A DNA stretch of 64,000 bases, from assembly GCF_047971665.1 (NCBI RefSeq), contig NZ_JBKEAA010000013.1, positions 43,755 to 107,754 on the forward strand, given 5' to 3'. Numbering within the stretch: the stretch's first letter is position 1; each line of letters opens with the position of its first letter. The stretch is from Castellaniella sp047971665. Lineage in GTDB: Bacteria > Pseudomonadota > Gammaproteobacteria > Burkholderiales > Burkholderiaceae_B. The notes under the pieces are model-generated. The model saw only the letters and a list, made by a program, of their open reading frames with translations, searched no databases and was not told the origin of the DNA. The position numbers and the translations under genes are program-made. Positions 8,077 through 15,604 of this stretch are shown here, one piece after another.

Positions 8077-9147
8077 TCAGGCTGGCGCCTGGCACTGATC
8101 GAGGGCGGAATAGTCGGTATAGCCTTCGGGCCCGGAGGCGTAGAACAGTTCACGCCGGGGCGTGTTCAGCGCGGCGCGCTGCATGAATCGGGCCGGCAGG
8201 TCGGGATTGGCGATGAACAGCCGGCCAAATGCTGCCGCGTCTGCGTGGCCTTGCGCCAGTTTGCGTGATGCCTGGTCCTGGTCGAGCCCTTCGTTGATGA
8301 TGAACTGTCCCGGAAATGCCTCCCGCATCATCGGTGCCAGACTGTCCGGACCGTCATGTTCGCGCAGGCAGAGGAAAGCGATGCCGCGTCGCCCCAGGGC
8401 CTCGGTCACCGTACCAAAGGTCTCGCGGGGTTGCGCATCGCCCATGTCATGGCTGTCGCCTCGCGGCGACAGATGGACGCCGACGCGCCCGGGCATCCAG
8501 GTCTCGAGGATTGCATCCGTGATCTCCAGCAGCAGCCGGACCCGGTTCTCGATGGAGCCGCCGTAGGCGTCCGTGCGCTGATTGGCGCCGCTCTGCAGGA
8601 ATTGGTCGAGCAGGTAACCGTTGGCGGCGTGGATTTCCACGCCATCGAAACCCGCTGTCCGGGCGTTTTCCGCGCCTTGCCGGTAGGCCTGGATGAGACC
8701 GGGGATTTCCTCGATGTCCAGCGCGCGAGGCGTGACGTAGGCTTTCCTGGGCCTCACTAGACTGACGGTTCCGGCGGGCTGGAGGGCGCTGGGCGCGACC
8801 GGCGTTACGCCGCTCAAGTACAGCGGATCGGAAATGCGGCCCACGTGCCAGAGTTGCAGGATGATCCGTCCGCCTGTCTCATGCACGGCGGAGGTGACTT
8901 TCTGCCAGCCCCGGACCTGATCGTCGGACCAGATGCCGGGTGTGTCCGGGTAGCCGACGCCCATCGGGGTGACGGCGGTCGCCTCGCTGATGATCAGGCC
9001 GGCGCTGGCGCGTTGTCGGTAGTATTCGACCATCAGTTCACCGGGAATGCGCCCGGGCTCGGCGCGGCAGCGGGTCAGGGGGGCCATGATGATGCGGTTG
9101 GGCAGCAACAGATCGCCGAGCTGAAGCGGGTCGAACAGGTCAGGCAT
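8077..9147 (-). CDS. Old yellow enzyme-type alkene reductase (NemA-like)
   Basis: An FMN-dependent ene-reductase of 356 residues, reducing activated C=C bonds or nitro compounds with NAD(P)H. The OYE signature is intact: N-terminal LPNRIIMAPLTRCRA, the active-site block EIHAANGYLLDQFLQSGANQ with RTDAYGGSIENR, and a C-terminal FGRLFIANPDLPAR phosphate-binding segment. The conserved substrate-binding His (in GVEIHAANGY) is present. The gene is followed by about 230 bp with no recognisable gene before tRNA-Ser. An AhpD-like gene lies upstream on the same strand, 90 bp away, so the two may be co-transcribed. Confidence 0.9.
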   Translation of the reverse strand: MPDLFDPLQLGDLLLPNRIIMAPLTRCRAEPGRIPGELMVEYYRQRASAGLIISEATAVTPMGVGYPDTPGIWSDDQVRGWQKVTSAVHETGGRIILQLWHVGRISDPLYLSGVTPVAPSALQPAGTVSLVRPRKAYVTPRALDIEEIPGLIQAYRQGAENARTAGFDGVEIHAANGYLLDQFLQSGANQRTDAYGGSIENRVRLLLEITDAILETWMPGRVGVHLSPRGDSHDMGDAQPRETFGTVTEALGRRGIAFLCLREHDGPDSLAPMMREAFPGQFIINEGLDQDQASRKLAQGHADAAAFGRLFIANPDLPARFMQRAALNTPRRELFYASGPEGYTDYSALDQCQAPA

Positions 9148-9237
9148 GTGCGTTTCCTGGAGAGACGAGACGAGGGGGGCGCCGCTGGCGCGCTGGAATC
9201 GCGGCGGCGCGTGGCGCCCATGAGGCGCGATCCATGA

Positions 9238-9585
9238 TCAGGTCTGTTTGTGCCCTGGCAGGTCTGTCAGGGTTTGCAGCGCCAGGGCGGAATGGGCGTA
9301 GGCGCCGCCCGCCCGCATCTCGGCCGCGACCCAGATGGCTTCCATGACCTCCGCATCGGATGCGCCCGCGCGCGCCGCGCCTTCGGTGTGACCTTTGATG
9401 CAATAGGGGCACTGGGTGACGTGGGCCACGGCCACGGCGATCAGTTGCTTGGTTTTCGCATCCAGCGCGCCGGGGGCAAAGACGGCCTTGCTGAAGGCCT
9501 TGAACGCAGACAGGGCCTCGGGGGCAAGTTCGGCGCGCCGCTTGGCCAGTTCAGGGGTGAGTTGGGGGTACATTGGGGAATCCAT
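9238..9585 (-). CDS. Carboxymuconolactone decarboxylase / AhpD-like protein
   Basis: A 115-residue protein of the CMD family. The redox motif CPYCIKGH (CxxC plus His) is that of AhpD-like alkylhydroperoxidases rather than of true gamma-carboxymuconolactone decarboxylase. Helices before and after the motif fit the family trimer fold. The start at 9585 has AGGAG about ten bases upstream. It is next to an ene-reductase, and both could act on electrophile or peroxide stress; this is inference from the pair of families. Confidence 0.85.
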   Translation of the reverse strand: MDSPMYPQLTPELAKRRAELAPEALSAFKAFSKAVFAPGALDAKTKQLIAVAVAHVTQCPYCIKGHTEGAARAGASDAEVMEAIWVAAEMRAGGAYAHSALALQTLTDLPGHKQT

Positions 9586-9816
9586 GGTGCGGGTCTCCTG
9601 AAATCGGGTTCGGAATCATCATAAACCCGCGCGCCGAGCGTAACCAGGAAAGTCCGGGACGGGCGGCCGGGAATCGGGCGCGTGTCGCTGGGTGGCGTGT
9701 TGCGCGGGGGGCATGTCGCCGGGCGCGAGTTGCCGGGTGCGAGTTGCCTGGAGTCAGGCAGGCCGGCAGCGCGGGACAGGCCTACAATGACAGCTTTTCA
9801 TTTCCAGGTGATTCGC

Positions 9817-10740
9817 ATGGAATCCCGTCTGCCCATGGATGGTCTGGCCTCCGGTCTGATGCTGGTGCTGTGTCTGATCTGGGCCATGCAGCAGATCGTG
9901 CTCAAGGCGACGGCCCTGGATTTTGCGCCCATGTTCCAGATCGCTGTGCGCAGCGCGGTGGGCGGGGTGCTGGTGATTCTGTTCATGGTCTGGTCCGGCG
10001 AGCGCCTGAGCGGCGTCCTGGATCTGTGGCGTCCGGGGCTGCTGGCCGGCACGCTGTACGCACTGGAATTTGTGCTGGTCGGCGAAAGCCTGCGGCATAC
10101 TTCGGCCGGTCATGTTGTGGTGCTGTTGTATACGGCGCCGATTTTCGCGGCCTTGGGACTGCACTGGAAACTCCCCGATGAACGGCTGGCGTCCGTCCAG
10201 TGGCTGGGCGTGGCCCTCGCATTTGGTGGCGTGGCGCTGGCGTTTTTGTGGCGTGATGCCGGCGCCCGGGCGGCCGATACCTCCATGCTGTGGGGCGATC
10301 TGCTGGCCTTGTTGGGCGGGGCGGCCTGGGGCGCCACCACCGTGGTGGTCCGGGTGACGCGGATGGCCGCGCTGCCTGCCAGCCAGACGCTGCTCTATCA
10401 ACTGGTGGTGGGCGCGGCATGGCTGTTGGCAGTGTCGTTCCTGATGGGGCAGACGACAGTCCGCATGACGCCGATGGTCTGGGCCAGCCTGGCCTTTCAG
10501 TCCGTGTTCGTCGCGTTCCTCAGTTATCTGACCTGGTTCTGGCTGCTGCGCAAATACCTCGCCTCCCGCCTGGGGGTGTTTTCCTTTCTGACGCCGCTGT
10601 TCGGCGTCATGCTGGGCGCCTGGCTGCTGGATGAGCCATTGGGGGCGGGTTTTCTGGGCGGCACGTTGTTGGTGGTGCTGGGCGTCGTGCTGCTGAGCGG
10701 CTATGGCTGGTACCGCCATTGGCGGGACCGGCGGAGGTAA
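9817..10740 (+). CDS. EamA/DMT-superfamily transporter
   Basis: A 307-residue inner-membrane protein with ten predicted hydrophobic segments in two EamA repeats (the second begins around MLWGDLLALLGGAAWGATTVVV). Members export amino acids, metabolites or drugs; the substrate cannot be inferred. The start at 9817 is preferred because AGGTG lies seven bases upstream and the hydrophobic part begins soon after; an in-frame ATG at 9787 overlaps a likely -10 (TACAAT at 9783-9788). The gene stands alone and converges with the solute-binding protein gene. Confidence 0.85.
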   Translation: MESRLPMDGLASGLMLVLCLIWAMQQIVLKATALDFAPMFQIAVRSAVGGVLVILFMVWSGERLSGVLDLWRPGLLAGTLYALEFVLVGESLRHTSAGHVVVLLYTAPIFAALGLHWKLPDERLASVQWLGVALAFGGVALAFLWRDAGARAADTSMLWGDLLALLGGAAWGATTVVVRVTRMAALPASQTLLYQLVVGAAWLLAVSFLMGQTTVRMTPMVWASLAFQSVFVAFLSYLTWFWLLRKYLASRLGVFSFLTPLFGVMLGAWLLDEPLGAGFLGGTLLVVLGVVLLSGYGWYRHWRDRRR

Positions 10741-10823
10741 GCCGCGAGGCGACATCTCGGCGATCGGCGACGGCAAGCCTCGGGGCGATGCCCCGGGTCC
10801 GTGGCGGTGGGCCGCCGGGCGCC

Positions 10824-11555
10824 TCAGGACGCGGTGAGGGCGGGGGCGACCGAGGCGCCCTGGATGCCGTGGCGCGTCAGTGCCTGGGCCACGAGGCCGG
10901 ACGCCTTGCAGCGTTCGACAAAGTCGGTCAGCGCGGTGGCCGCATGCGCCGGGCGTGATCGGGCCAGGCCCATGGCTTGTTCGATCACCATGAACCGGCC
11001 CGGCAGCAGCCGCACGCCGCCGACCCGGTCCGCGTCGGCCTGGAGTTGCTGGCGCACCCCTGCGGCGACCTCCTGGCCGCCCGCCAGGAAGTCATCCACC
11101 ACGCGTTGAGAGTTTTCCGCCCGCACGATCTCGGCCTGCTGCAGATGGCGACTGAGATACAGATCATAGGCGCTGCCCTGGCCAACCACGACGCGATGGC
11201 CGGGCTGGTCGACCTCGGTATTGTCGTGCAGCGGAGCATCCATCCGGACCAGATAGGCCCCTTCGATGAGTACATAAGGCGGGGTGAAGGCGATGCCTTC
11301 GCCGCGTTTGGGGTCGATGGCAAAGAAGCCGATGTCGGCCGCCCCGGTGGTGACGGCTTCGACGGACTGCATGGCCTTGTCGAACACCACGAGTTCCAGC
11401 GGCACGTCGAGCTCCCGCGCGAGCGCGCCGGCGAGATCCACGGACACGCCGCAGACCTCGCCGCTGTCTGTGTCGCGTCGGGCCAGCAGGGGATTGCCCA
11501 GGTTGATCGAGGCACGCAGGGTGCCGGTAGGGGCGAAGTCGTTGGACAGGGACAT
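10824..11555 (-). CDS. Family 3 solute-binding-like protein without a signal peptide
   Basis: A 243-residue protein with the amino-acid-binding fold of family 3 solute-binding proteins: GTLRASINLGNPLLA at the start, VCGVSVDLAGALARELDV, GAADIGFFAIDPKRGEGIAFTPPY and the second-lobe GQGSAYDLYLSRHLQQAE. Transport-linked members have an N-terminal signal; here the fold begins almost at residue 10 and no longer in-frame extension offers a signal sequence. No permease or ATPase gene is near. It may be a cytosolic sensor or enzyme of this fold. Function unknown. Confidence 0.7.
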   Translation of the reverse strand: MSLSNDFAPTGTLRASINLGNPLLARRDTDSGEVCGVSVDLAGALARELDVPLELVVFDKAMQSVEAVTTGAADIGFFAIDPKRGEGIAFTPPYVLIEGAYLVRMDAPLHDNTEVDQPGHRVVVGQGSAYDLYLSRHLQQAEIVRAENSQRVVDDFLAGGQEVAAGVRQQLQADADRVGGVRLLPGRFMVIEQAMGLARSRPAHAATALTDFVERCKASGLVAQALTRHGIQGASVAPALTAS

Positions 11556-11640
11556 GGCGGACCTGGCAGCAAGGGAGGGTCATGTGATTGTAGAGGGAAC
11601 GATGTACCGTAGGGTATCTCATCGATTTCCGAGGCTTTCC

Positions 11641-12207
11641 ATGTCATCTGATGCCACTTCAATGTCCGGCGCGTTGCCCGAGGCGGCGCGTGCCGTGCTG
11701 TCGTTCTGGCGCGAGGCGGGGCCCCGCCGCTGGTTTTCCAAGGACGACGCCTTCGATGCCGCGTTCCGCGATCGATTCCGGGATGCGCATTTTGCTGCGG
11801 CCCGCGGCGAGCTGGACGATTGGCTGGATCAGCCTGAATCGGCCCTGGCCTTGATCCTGCTGCTGGATCAGTACCCTCGCAATGCGTTCCGGGGCACCGG
11901 GCACATGTTCGCCACGGATGGTCTGGCCCTTGCCTGTGCCCGGCGTGCGCTCGTCTTTCTGGACCTGATCGATCCCGAGCTGCGGGGCTTCGTCTGCCTG
12001 CCGTTCATGCATGCCGAGGATCTGGCGGTTCAGGAGGCGTCCGTCGCCCTGTACACCCGCGAGGTGCCGGGCTCTCTGAGCTGGGCGATCGAGCATCGCG
12101 ACATTGTGCGGCGATTCGGGCGGTTTCCGCACCGCAACCGCGCGCTCGGCCGTGCGACGACCCCCGAGGAACAGCAGTTCCTGGATGCCGGGGGATTCGC
12201 GGGCTAG
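11641..12207 (+). CDS. DUF924 family protein
   Basis: A 188-residue protein of the DUF924 family, all-helical and TPR-like, of unknown function. Recognisable blocks are VLSFWREAGPRRWFSKDDAFD at the N terminus, LALILLLDQYPRNAFRGT in the middle and FVCLPFMHAEDLAVQE followed by HRDIVRRFGRFPHRNRALGR at the C terminus. The start at 11641 matches the family N terminus; the frame upstream is a shadow of the divergent solute-binding gene. It is followed 38 bp later by an esterase gene on the same strand, with a possible -10 (TACACT) between them. Confidence 0.88.
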   Translation: MSSDATSMSGALPEAARAVLSFWREAGPRRWFSKDDAFDAAFRDRFRDAHFAAARGELDDWLDQPESALALILLLDQYPRNAFRGTGHMFATDGLALACARRALVFLDLIDPELRGFVCLPFMHAEDLAVQEASVALYTREVPGSLSWAIEHRDIVRRFGRFPHRNRALGRATTPEEQQFLDAGGFAG

Positions 12208-12245
12208 GCAGTTACACTAGAGAATCTCTGATTTTCCGTGTTCTC

Positions 12246-12989
12246 ATGCCTGATTCACATCCTGCTCCCCTGATCATCGAACCGTCCGCGGGCCCGCCCG
12301 CGCAGCTTTTCGTCGTGCTGCACGGCGAGTCCGCCGCGCCGGATCAGGTGCTGGAATTGGTGGCGGCGATTCGCCAGGCTTTTCCCCAGGCATTGATCGT
12401 CCAGCCTCACGGGCCGTTCGGCATCGGTGCAGCCCGACGCTGGATTGCGCGTGAGGCCCCGGATGCGGAAACCTATGTGGATCTGGTGGCCGAAGCAGGA
12501 CTTGTTCTGGCGGGCGAGGTGCGCGCCTTGCAGCGCCGCTATGGCCTGGACGGCCAGCAGACGGCGCTGGCGGGATTTTCCGAAGGCGCCGCCGTGGCGC
12601 TGGAGGCTGTCTGCGCGCAGGCGGGGCTGGCGGGCAGGGCGCTGCTGTTTTCCACCCGCTTCGCCACGCTGCCGCTGGTTGCCCCCGCATTGACCACCCT
12701 GCATCTGCTGCACGGCGCGGCAGACCGCACGGCTCCGGTCGATCAGGCGCGTCAGGTCCATGGACACCTGGCCGACCTGGGCGGGGATGCCACATTGGAC
12801 ATGGCCTCGAATGTGGGCCATGAGCTCCATGATGCCTTGATCCGTCAGGCCGTCGTACGCTTGCAGACTTATCTGCCGCAGCGCAGCTGGGAGGCCGTGA
12901 TGGGCTCGCCGGACCTCCGGGTCGATGAATACGATGCCGATGATGGGGCCTCGGACGAGGACGTCGGAGGCGGCGGCACCTTGCACTAG
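12246..12989 (+). CDS. ypfH: Phospholipase/carboxylesterase family hydrolase (YpfH-like)
   Basis: An alpha/beta hydrolase of 247 residues, similar to E. coli YpfH and the carboxylesterase 2 family. The nucleophile is Ser in GFSEGAAVAL (usual form GFSQG), the acid is Asp in LLHGAADRTAP and the base is His in SNVGHELHDAL. No signal peptide, so it is cytosolic. An acidic C-terminal tail (YDADDGASDEDVGGGG) extends beyond the usual end. The natural substrate is not known; short acyl esters are hydrolysed by relatives. Confidence 0.82.
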   Translation: MPDSHPAPLIIEPSAGPPAQLFVVLHGESAAPDQVLELVAAIRQAFPQALIVQPHGPFGIGAARRWIAREAPDAETYVDLVAEAGLVLAGEVRALQRRYGLDGQQTALAGFSEGAAVALEAVCAQAGLAGRALLFSTRFATLPLVAPALTTLHLLHGAADRTAPVDQARQVHGHLADLGGDATLDMASNVGHELHDALIRQAVVRLQTYLPQRSWEAVMGSPDLRVDEYDADDGASDEDVGGGGTLH

Positions 12990-13054
12990 GGCCTGACGGT
13001 CGGCCGTCCTTTCTGCCGATGATCTGAGCCGTGCGCCGGCCGGCGCAGACGCGC

Positions 13055-13744
13055 CTACGCCGATCGGATCAGCCCGCCGCCAGACCAGCGCTGGATCAAC
13101 GGCCAGAGTTCCGCCGGTGTGCTGGCAAGGGCATCGGCGCCCCAGCGGGTCGGGTCGTCGAGCGAGCAGTAGCCGTAGGCGACGGCCACGGTCGCCATGC
13201 CCGCCGCCAGACCGGCCGCGATGTCGCGCGCGTCGTCGCCAATGTAGATGCAGTGTTCGGGGGCGAAGCCGGCCTGGCGGGCGGCATGCCGCAGCGGTTC
13301 CGGATGCGGCTTGGTGTGAGGGGTGGTATCGCCGCCCACCGTCACGAGGCAGCGATCCTGCAAGCCCAGATGGCGCACGATGGGCAGCGCCAGCGATTCG
13401 ATCTTGTTGGTGACGATGCCCCAGCCGTACTTGTGCTCACCCAGCTGGTCCAGCAGTTCAGGAATGCCGGGGAACAGCTTGGTATGCACCAGCATGGCCT
13501 GGGCGTAATCGTGCAGGAAACGCTGACGGACGGCCTCGTATTCATCGGACCGGTCATCCAGATCCAGGGCAGCCTTGAGCAGGCCGCGCGCGCCATGGGA
13601 GGCATACGGTCGCAAGTTCTCGTAGGGCAGGGGGGGCAGGCCCCGATACAGGCGTTGCTGGTTCGCGGCCGCGGCCAGATCCGGCGCCGTGTCGGCCAGC
13701 GTGCCGTCGAAATCGAACAGGACGAGGTGGTGCATCGTGCTCAT
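13055..13744 (-). CDS. gph: Phosphoglycolate phosphatase
   Basis: A HAD-superfamily phosphatase of 229 residues that removes phosphate from 2-phosphoglycolate, a product of DNA 3'-end repair and oxygenase side reactions. Motif I is LFDFDGTLADTAPDL, motif II the Thr of GIVTNKIES, and motif III to IV run HTKPHPEPLR and YIGDDARDI. The ATG at 13744 overlaps the ubiG stop as ATGA, so translation is coupled to ubiG. The longer frame upstream belongs to ubiG read in another phase. The ubiG-gph pair is common in betaproteobacteria. Confidence 0.93.
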   Translation of the reverse strand: MSTMHHLVLFDFDGTLADTAPDLAAAANQQRLYRGLPPLPYENLRPYASHGARGLLKAALDLDDRSDEYEAVRQRFLHDYAQAMLVHTKLFPGIPELLDQLGEHKYGWGIVTNKIESLALPIVRHLGLQDRCLVTVGGDTTPHTKPHPEPLRHAARQAGFAPEHCIYIGDDARDIAAGLAAGMATVAVAYGYCSLDDPTRWGADALASTPAELWPLIQRWSGGGLIRSA

Positions 13745-14448
13745 GCCGGGCGCCGTGCGGCCATCAGGTAATTGACGCCGGTGTCCGGTGTCAGGCTGTA
13801 GCGCCGGGTCAGTGGCTGGTAGCCCATGCCGGACAGTCCGACGACCTCCAGTCCGGCAGAGCGCGCAGCGGCCGCCAGCTCGCTGGGGGTGATGAAATGT
13901 TCGTAGCTGTGTGTCCCCCGGGGCAGCATGCGCATGAGGTATTCGGCGGCGACGATCGCCAGCAGAAAGGATTTTGGATTGCGATTCAGCGTGGAAAAAC
14001 ACACCAGGCCGCCGGGGCGGACCAGTTGGGCGCAGGCGCTGACGACCGAGGCCGGGTCGGGTACGTGTTCCAGCAGCTCCATGCAGGTGACAAGATCGAA
14101 TTGCCCCGCCTGCTGCTGCGCGTAGTCCTCGGCGCTGGCGCATTCGTATTGGACCTTGATTCCCGACTCATGACCGTGCAGGCGCGCGATCTGGAGAGAT
14201 TGCTTGGCCAGGTCGATGCCGGTGACCTGGGCGTCTTCGGCGGCCATGGCCTCGGCCAGCAGGCCGCCGCCGCAGCCGACGTCCAGAGCCTGCAGGCCCT
14301 GCAGCGAACCGGCCTGGGCGCGGATCCAGTCCAGGCGCAACGGGTTGATGTCGTGCAGGGTCTTCAGTTCACCCTGGGGATCCCACCAGCTGGAGGCGAA
14401 TGCGCTGAATTTGTTGAGTTCCGCCGGGTCGGCGTTGTCTGCGTGCAT
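13741..14448 (-). CDS. ubiG: Ubiquinone biosynthesis O-methyltransferase
   Basis: The SAM-dependent enzyme for both O-methylations in ubiquinone synthesis, 235 residues. It has the UbiG start (ADPAELNKFSAFASSWWDPQG), the SAM loop ALDVGCGGGLLAEAMA, and the C-terminal blocks FSTLNRNPKSFLLAIVAAEY and LPRGTHSYEHFITPSELA. It ends in a 4-bp overlap with gph. Ubiquinone feeds the respiratory chain, including the quinol-dependent oxidases of this organism. Confidence 0.95.
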   Translation of the reverse strand: MHADNADPAELNKFSAFASSWWDPQGELKTLHDINPLRLDWIRAQAGSLQGLQALDVGCGGGLLAEAMAAEDAQVTGIDLAKQSLQIARLHGHESGIKVQYECASAEDYAQQQAGQFDLVTCMELLEHVPDPASVVSACAQLVRPGGLVCFSTLNRNPKSFLLAIVAAEYLMRMLPRGTHSYEHFITPSELAAAARSAGLEVVGLSGMGYQPLTRRYSLTPDTGVNYLMAARRPA

Positions 14449-14477
14449 GGGGCGGGCTCCAGATGAAACCAGAAATG

Positions 14478-14506
14478 AATAGGGCTCCGTTCAACGGAGC
14501 CCTATT
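14478..14506 (-). terminator. Hairpin terminator after ompA
   Basis: The arms at 14478-14491 and 14493-14506 are perfect reverse complements (14 bp, AATAGGGCTCCGTT), folding into a strong stem 47 bp after the ompA stop. The A-rich left and T-rich right ends of the stem can serve as a U-tract in either direction. It separates ompA from the ubiG-gph pair on the same strand. Confidence 0.8.
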
Positions 14507-14552
14507 GTAGCCGCCGCACACGGGGTGCGGCGGCATCGGATGACCTGCAGGA

Positions 14553-15119
14553 TTACTTGCGGGTACCGACGATTTCGATTTCCACGCGACGGTTCTGGGC
14601 GCGGCCCTGACGAGTCTTGTTGGACGCGACAGGTTGCAGTTCGCCCTTGCCTTCGGCGTAGATGCGATCGGCGGGAACACCCTTGCTGATCAGGTATTGC
14701 TTGACCGTGCTGGCGCGGCGCTCAGACAGCTTTTGGTTGTAAGCCTGGGCACCGATGGAGTCGGTATGGCCGGTTGCGATGACCGTTTCCAGGTTGATCG
14801 AACCCGCTTGTTGAGCGACTTGATCCAGCACTTGACGGCCTTCGGGCTTCAGCGTGGCTTTGTCGAAGTCAAAGAAGGTGTCGGCGTTCAGGACGACCTT
14901 GCTGGCGGTCGGAGCCACGACAGGGGCTTCGGCAACGGCACCGCAACCTTGGGCAGCAGTGGCGGGCGTCCAGAAGGCATCACGCCAGCAGTTCTGGCCA
15001 CTTGCGTCTTTCCAGACATGACCGTCCACATTGGTCCAGTTGTCGGAAGCCGAGGCGGTGCCGACGGCAGCCATGGCAGCAATGGCGAGTCCAATAGCGA
15101 TTTTGGAGGGTTTGTTCAT
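14553..15119 (-). CDS. ompA: OmpA-family outer membrane protein
   Basis: A 188-residue protein with a Sec signal peptide (cleavage after GTASAS or near it) and a C-terminal OmpA domain that binds peptidoglycan: FFDFDKATLKPEGRQVLDQ, the conserved ATGHTDSIGAQAYNQKLSE, and NRRVEIEI. The N-terminal part between the signal and this domain is only about 60 residues, with two cysteines and no beta barrel, which is the short OmpA type of Bordetella and relatives. Start at 15119 chosen because the signal peptide begins there. The frame upstream to 15290 is non-coding leader. Confidence 0.9.
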   Translation of the reverse strand: MNKPSKIAIGLAIAAMAAVGTASASDNWTNVDGHVWKDASGQNCWRDAFWTPATAAQGCGAVAEAPVVAPTASKVVLNADTFFDFDKATLKPEGRQVLDQVAQQAGSINLETVIATGHTDSIGAQAYNQKLSERRASTVKQYLISKGVPADRIYAEGKGELQPVASNKTRQGRAQNRRVEIEIVGTRK

Positions 15120-15604
15120 GTTTCTCCTCGTTTGAGCATGATGCTTGAAAGTGACCGCAGCGAACCCCCGCCGCATATAGAAAGAACGCTTCCAGTATAG
15201 CAATGTCGAGCTGGAATACTCTGAGTTGCGCTGGGTTTCATGCGTGTTAGGCGAAATCTTAAGGCATTTCCTTCGCCGGGTTAAGCACAAATCCTTTCGT
15301 GCGCTTTATGGGCCTGTTTTATAGGGGTCGCTGGGGATTGCTGTCGGCTTTTTGCAACATTCGAGGGGTTTCAGGGGGGTATCCGGGATGTGCGTGGTCC
15401 ATCGGCGTGTTCCGTCGGGGCGTCAGTCCAGGGATGTAGAGCGAATGATAGAATCACTGATTGGCCTGGGTGTCAGGTAAAACGGGTCATCCTCCTTGGC
15501 TGCGCCGGATGTGCGCAGCGGAGCGGGGTGAGGATTTGCGATCCGTCGTGCCGGGCGCCATGCGGTCCAGTCATTCAAGCCTGAAAGGTTTTTTCGGATA
15601 CGTC
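15120..15604. other. Intergenic region between ompA and gyrA
   Basis: 485 bp separating divergent starts. The part next to ompA (to about 15300) is moderately AT-rich and likely carries a long untranslated leader and the strong ompA promoter. The right part precedes gyrA; the gyrA reading frame stays open upstream to 15461 but shows no GyrA similarity. No small gene or RNA could be recognised. Confidence 0.45.

Noticed and set aside
9754..10776. A long minus-strand frame opposite the EamA transporter
   Set aside because: It is hydrophilic and Gln/His-rich, an antisense artefact of hydrophobic leucine codons on the other strand.
15461..15604. A 48-codon N-terminal extension of gyrA
   Set aside because: The extension has no GyrA similarity, and MDSFAKETLPISLEDEM at 15605 is the family start.
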